Shown here piece by piece: positions 62,250 to 64,000 of a stretch of 64,000 nt of DNA. The translations under genes and the position numbers were made by a program. The notes under the pieces were generated by a model that saw nothing but the letters and a program-made list of their open reading frames with translations, made no database searches and was not told the DNA's origin. How positions within the stretch are numbered: the first letter of the stretch is position 1; the number at the start of each line of letters is the position of its first letter. The stretch is from Podarcis raffonei (taxonomy: Eukaryota; Chordata; Lepidosauria; Squamata; Lacertidae): the NCBI RefSeq assembly GCF_027172205.1, contig NC_070619.1:8825459-8889458 (forward strand). Reading direction: 5' to 3'.

Positions 62250-62948
62250 TGTAAAATCGTGATTTGAAAAACCAAATAAACAAATTTACGAAAAAAAGAA
62301 GAAGTCGTAGTTCCAAAGTTGGCCGTGGCGAAGCCAATGCTGGGAACAGTTCCATTTCCCAGGAAAACCACATTCCCCATCAACAAAAGACGCTTTTCCT
62401 GCAGCCGGAGTAAGGAAATCAAACCGCATTAACGAGCGCTGTCGAGCTTAATGATAACTGGATGAAACGAAAGTTCTGCTCTTGGACAGGGAGGCCGAGA
62501 AAGCAAGTTTCGTTATCCAGGAATGCATTGCATGTGGCCCTGTGCCATTCCTGCTTCTCGCAACCTCGTCTCCCCGCGCATAGCATGCACTGTCTGTATC
62601 AACAAGACTTCCGCTCCCGCTCAAAGTATCCATGCCATTTCCTTCTCTGTGGGGATTTTGTAGTATCTGATTTCTCTGGCGGCAGGGGTAATAAACTTTT
62701 CTCCCTTGTTTCCTGGCAGTCTCTCAGAACGCTTCTTCCCAGTGGGTGGCAACCAAGCAGGAATTACTGGGGTTTTTCCTTTTATTTGAGCAGCCAAAAG
62801 AATCCCCTTTAACCGAAAATGTGAAGTGTGTCCTTCTATTGAATTTATTTTTTAATCCTTCCTGATCATTAGCGGGGATGGGAGAATTTGCATCGAATAA
62901 ACGGACAGGTTTAGAGAGAAGTTCAGGGAAAGGTTAGCTGTGTGCAAG
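62250..62948. other. No gene seen
   Basis: Ordinary composition. ORFs 62448-62633 (minus) and 62462-62812 (plus) overlap without recognisable domains. Confidence 0.35.
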
Positions 62949-63737
62949 GCTGGGTTTAGGTTTGATGAGGCCCTCAGCTATCAAAGGCAATGGGGCCCTT
63001 TCTATGTCCAGCTGTCCTTTGTCCACAACAAATTGCCGCTGTTTCTTTGTGTTGAATATATGCTATATGGTCATTTATGGACCTCATAGGTATCTCAAGC
63101 CATTTGCACATGTTGCCGTGCAACCAGTCCATGCAGAATGAAGCCACCCTATATATAGAAAGGAGCAAACCAGTGATATTTTAGGAAGCAGGCTAGCAGG
63201 CCTACACAACACAAAACACTGTTGCTGGGTGTAGGTTTTATTTTATTTGTTTTTTATCTTATATTTTGGAAATGTACACCCAGTGGTTTTTTTCCTTTAA
63301 ATTTTTTGGGGGCCCCCAAGAAATTGGGGCCCTAAACTATAGCTTGTTTAAAGATAAAGGGACCCCTGACCATTAGGTCCAGTCGTGGCCGACTCTGGGG
63401 TTGCGGCGCTCATCTTGCTTTACTGGCCGAGGGAGCCGGCGTACAGCTTCCGGGTCATGTGGCCAGCAGGACTAAGCCACTTCTGGTGAAGCAGAGCAGT
63501 GCACAGAAATGCCGTTTACCTTCCCGCCAGAGCGGTATCTATTTATCTGCTTGCACTTTGATGTGCTTTCGAACTGCTAGGTTGGCAGGAGCGGCGACCG
63601 AGCAACGGGAGCTCACCCCGTCATCGCGGGGATTTGAACCACCGACCTTCTGATCAGCAAGTCCTAGGCTCTGTGGTTTAACCCACAGCGCCACCCGCGT
63701 CCTCATAGCTTGTTTAGCTTATACATAAATCTGGCAC
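62949..63737. mobile_element. hAT-like element with nested SINE
   Basis: Left end 'caaggctgggtttaggtttg', right end '..cataaatctggcactgg'. The inner 'ttgggggcccccaagaaatt' is palindromic. Shares about 290 bp with 48890-49677 in the opposite orientation. Target duplication uncertain. Confidence 0.65.
63351..63704 (-). mobile_element. Sauria SINE
   Basis: Subfamily A. The 12-bp duplication atagcttgttta is at 63339-63350 and 63705-63716. Confidence 0.93.
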
Positions 63738-63824
63738 TGGTTGTGGGTTAAGAGGGAGAAACCACAGAAGGGAAGAGGGCTCTTAGGCTCGAATCATGCT
63801 CTCAGGCTTCCCTTCCTGTTGGCT

Positions 63825-64000
63825 GATGTTGACAAGCTGGAAGGGGTGCAGAGGAGGGCAACAAGATGATCAAGGGTCTGGAAACTAAGCCTGATGAAGA
63901 ATAGTTGAAGGAGCTGGGTGTGTTTAGACTAGAAAAGTGGAGCATGAGAGGAGATGTGAGGGCCATCTTCAAATATCTTAAGGGCTATCACATGGAAGAG
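63825..64000 (+). mobile_element. CR1 LINE fragment, runs off the window
   Basis: 'gacaagctggaaggggtgcagaggagggcaac' (DKLE.VQRRA theme) to 'atcttaagggctatcacatgg'. Several stops interrupt the frame. It is the plus-strand counterpart of the copy at 4257. Confidence 0.85.

Overview
The window is nuclear DNA from a squamate reptile. The evidence is many Sauria-type tRNA-derived SINEs whose copies end in (ACCTTT)n-like tails, together with Bov-B (RTE), CR1, L2 and L1 LINE fragments, Tigger-like and hAT-like short DNA transposons, and solo LTRs. A lizard is likely and a lacertid is possible, but the species cannot be fixed from sequence alone.

Two host genes are readable, both on the minus strand. 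SHC2 (SHC adaptor protein 2, also called Sck/ShcB) runs from its start codon near 40461 to its stop at 7162. Eleven coding exons with consistent GT-AG borders and phases give a 589-residue protein with PTB, CH1 and SH2 regions, close to the 582 residues of human SHC2 as I remember it. Upstream of it, ODF3L2 (also called CIMAP1D), a SHIPPO/PGPG-repeat ciliary and sperm-tail protein, has three coding exons between 51001 and 46766. Its first coding exon was not found. Human chromosome 19p13.3 carries the two genes in the same order and orientation, so this is conserved synteny.

Layout: 1-7.1 kb is sequence downstream of SHC2, filled with repeats. 7.2-40.5 kb is SHC2, whose introns hold nested LINEs, SINEs and DNA transposons, three LTR-type elements and one LTR-like stretch. 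40.5-46.7 kb is the intergenic interval, with an L1 fragment, Tigger-like elements and two SINEs inserted at one target. 46.8-51.0 kb is ODF3L2. 51-64 kb is its 5' flank, dominated by SINEs, a Bov-B copy, a 2.1-kb minisatellite of 38-bp units (56.8-58.9 kb), and an L2 > LTR > SINE nest at 60.8-61.7 kb.

No prokaryotic-style system, CRISPR array or gene cluster is present. The most notable signals are: a duplicated SHC2 exon-1 splice donor joined to a second duplicated block; the 38-bp minisatellite, which is open in several frames; an orphan first-exon-like ORF on the plus strand inside SHC2; 40-bp tandem repeats with inverted CCAAT motifs in the U3-like part of an LTR fossil; and several nested insertions that can be dated relative to one another by their target-site duplications.
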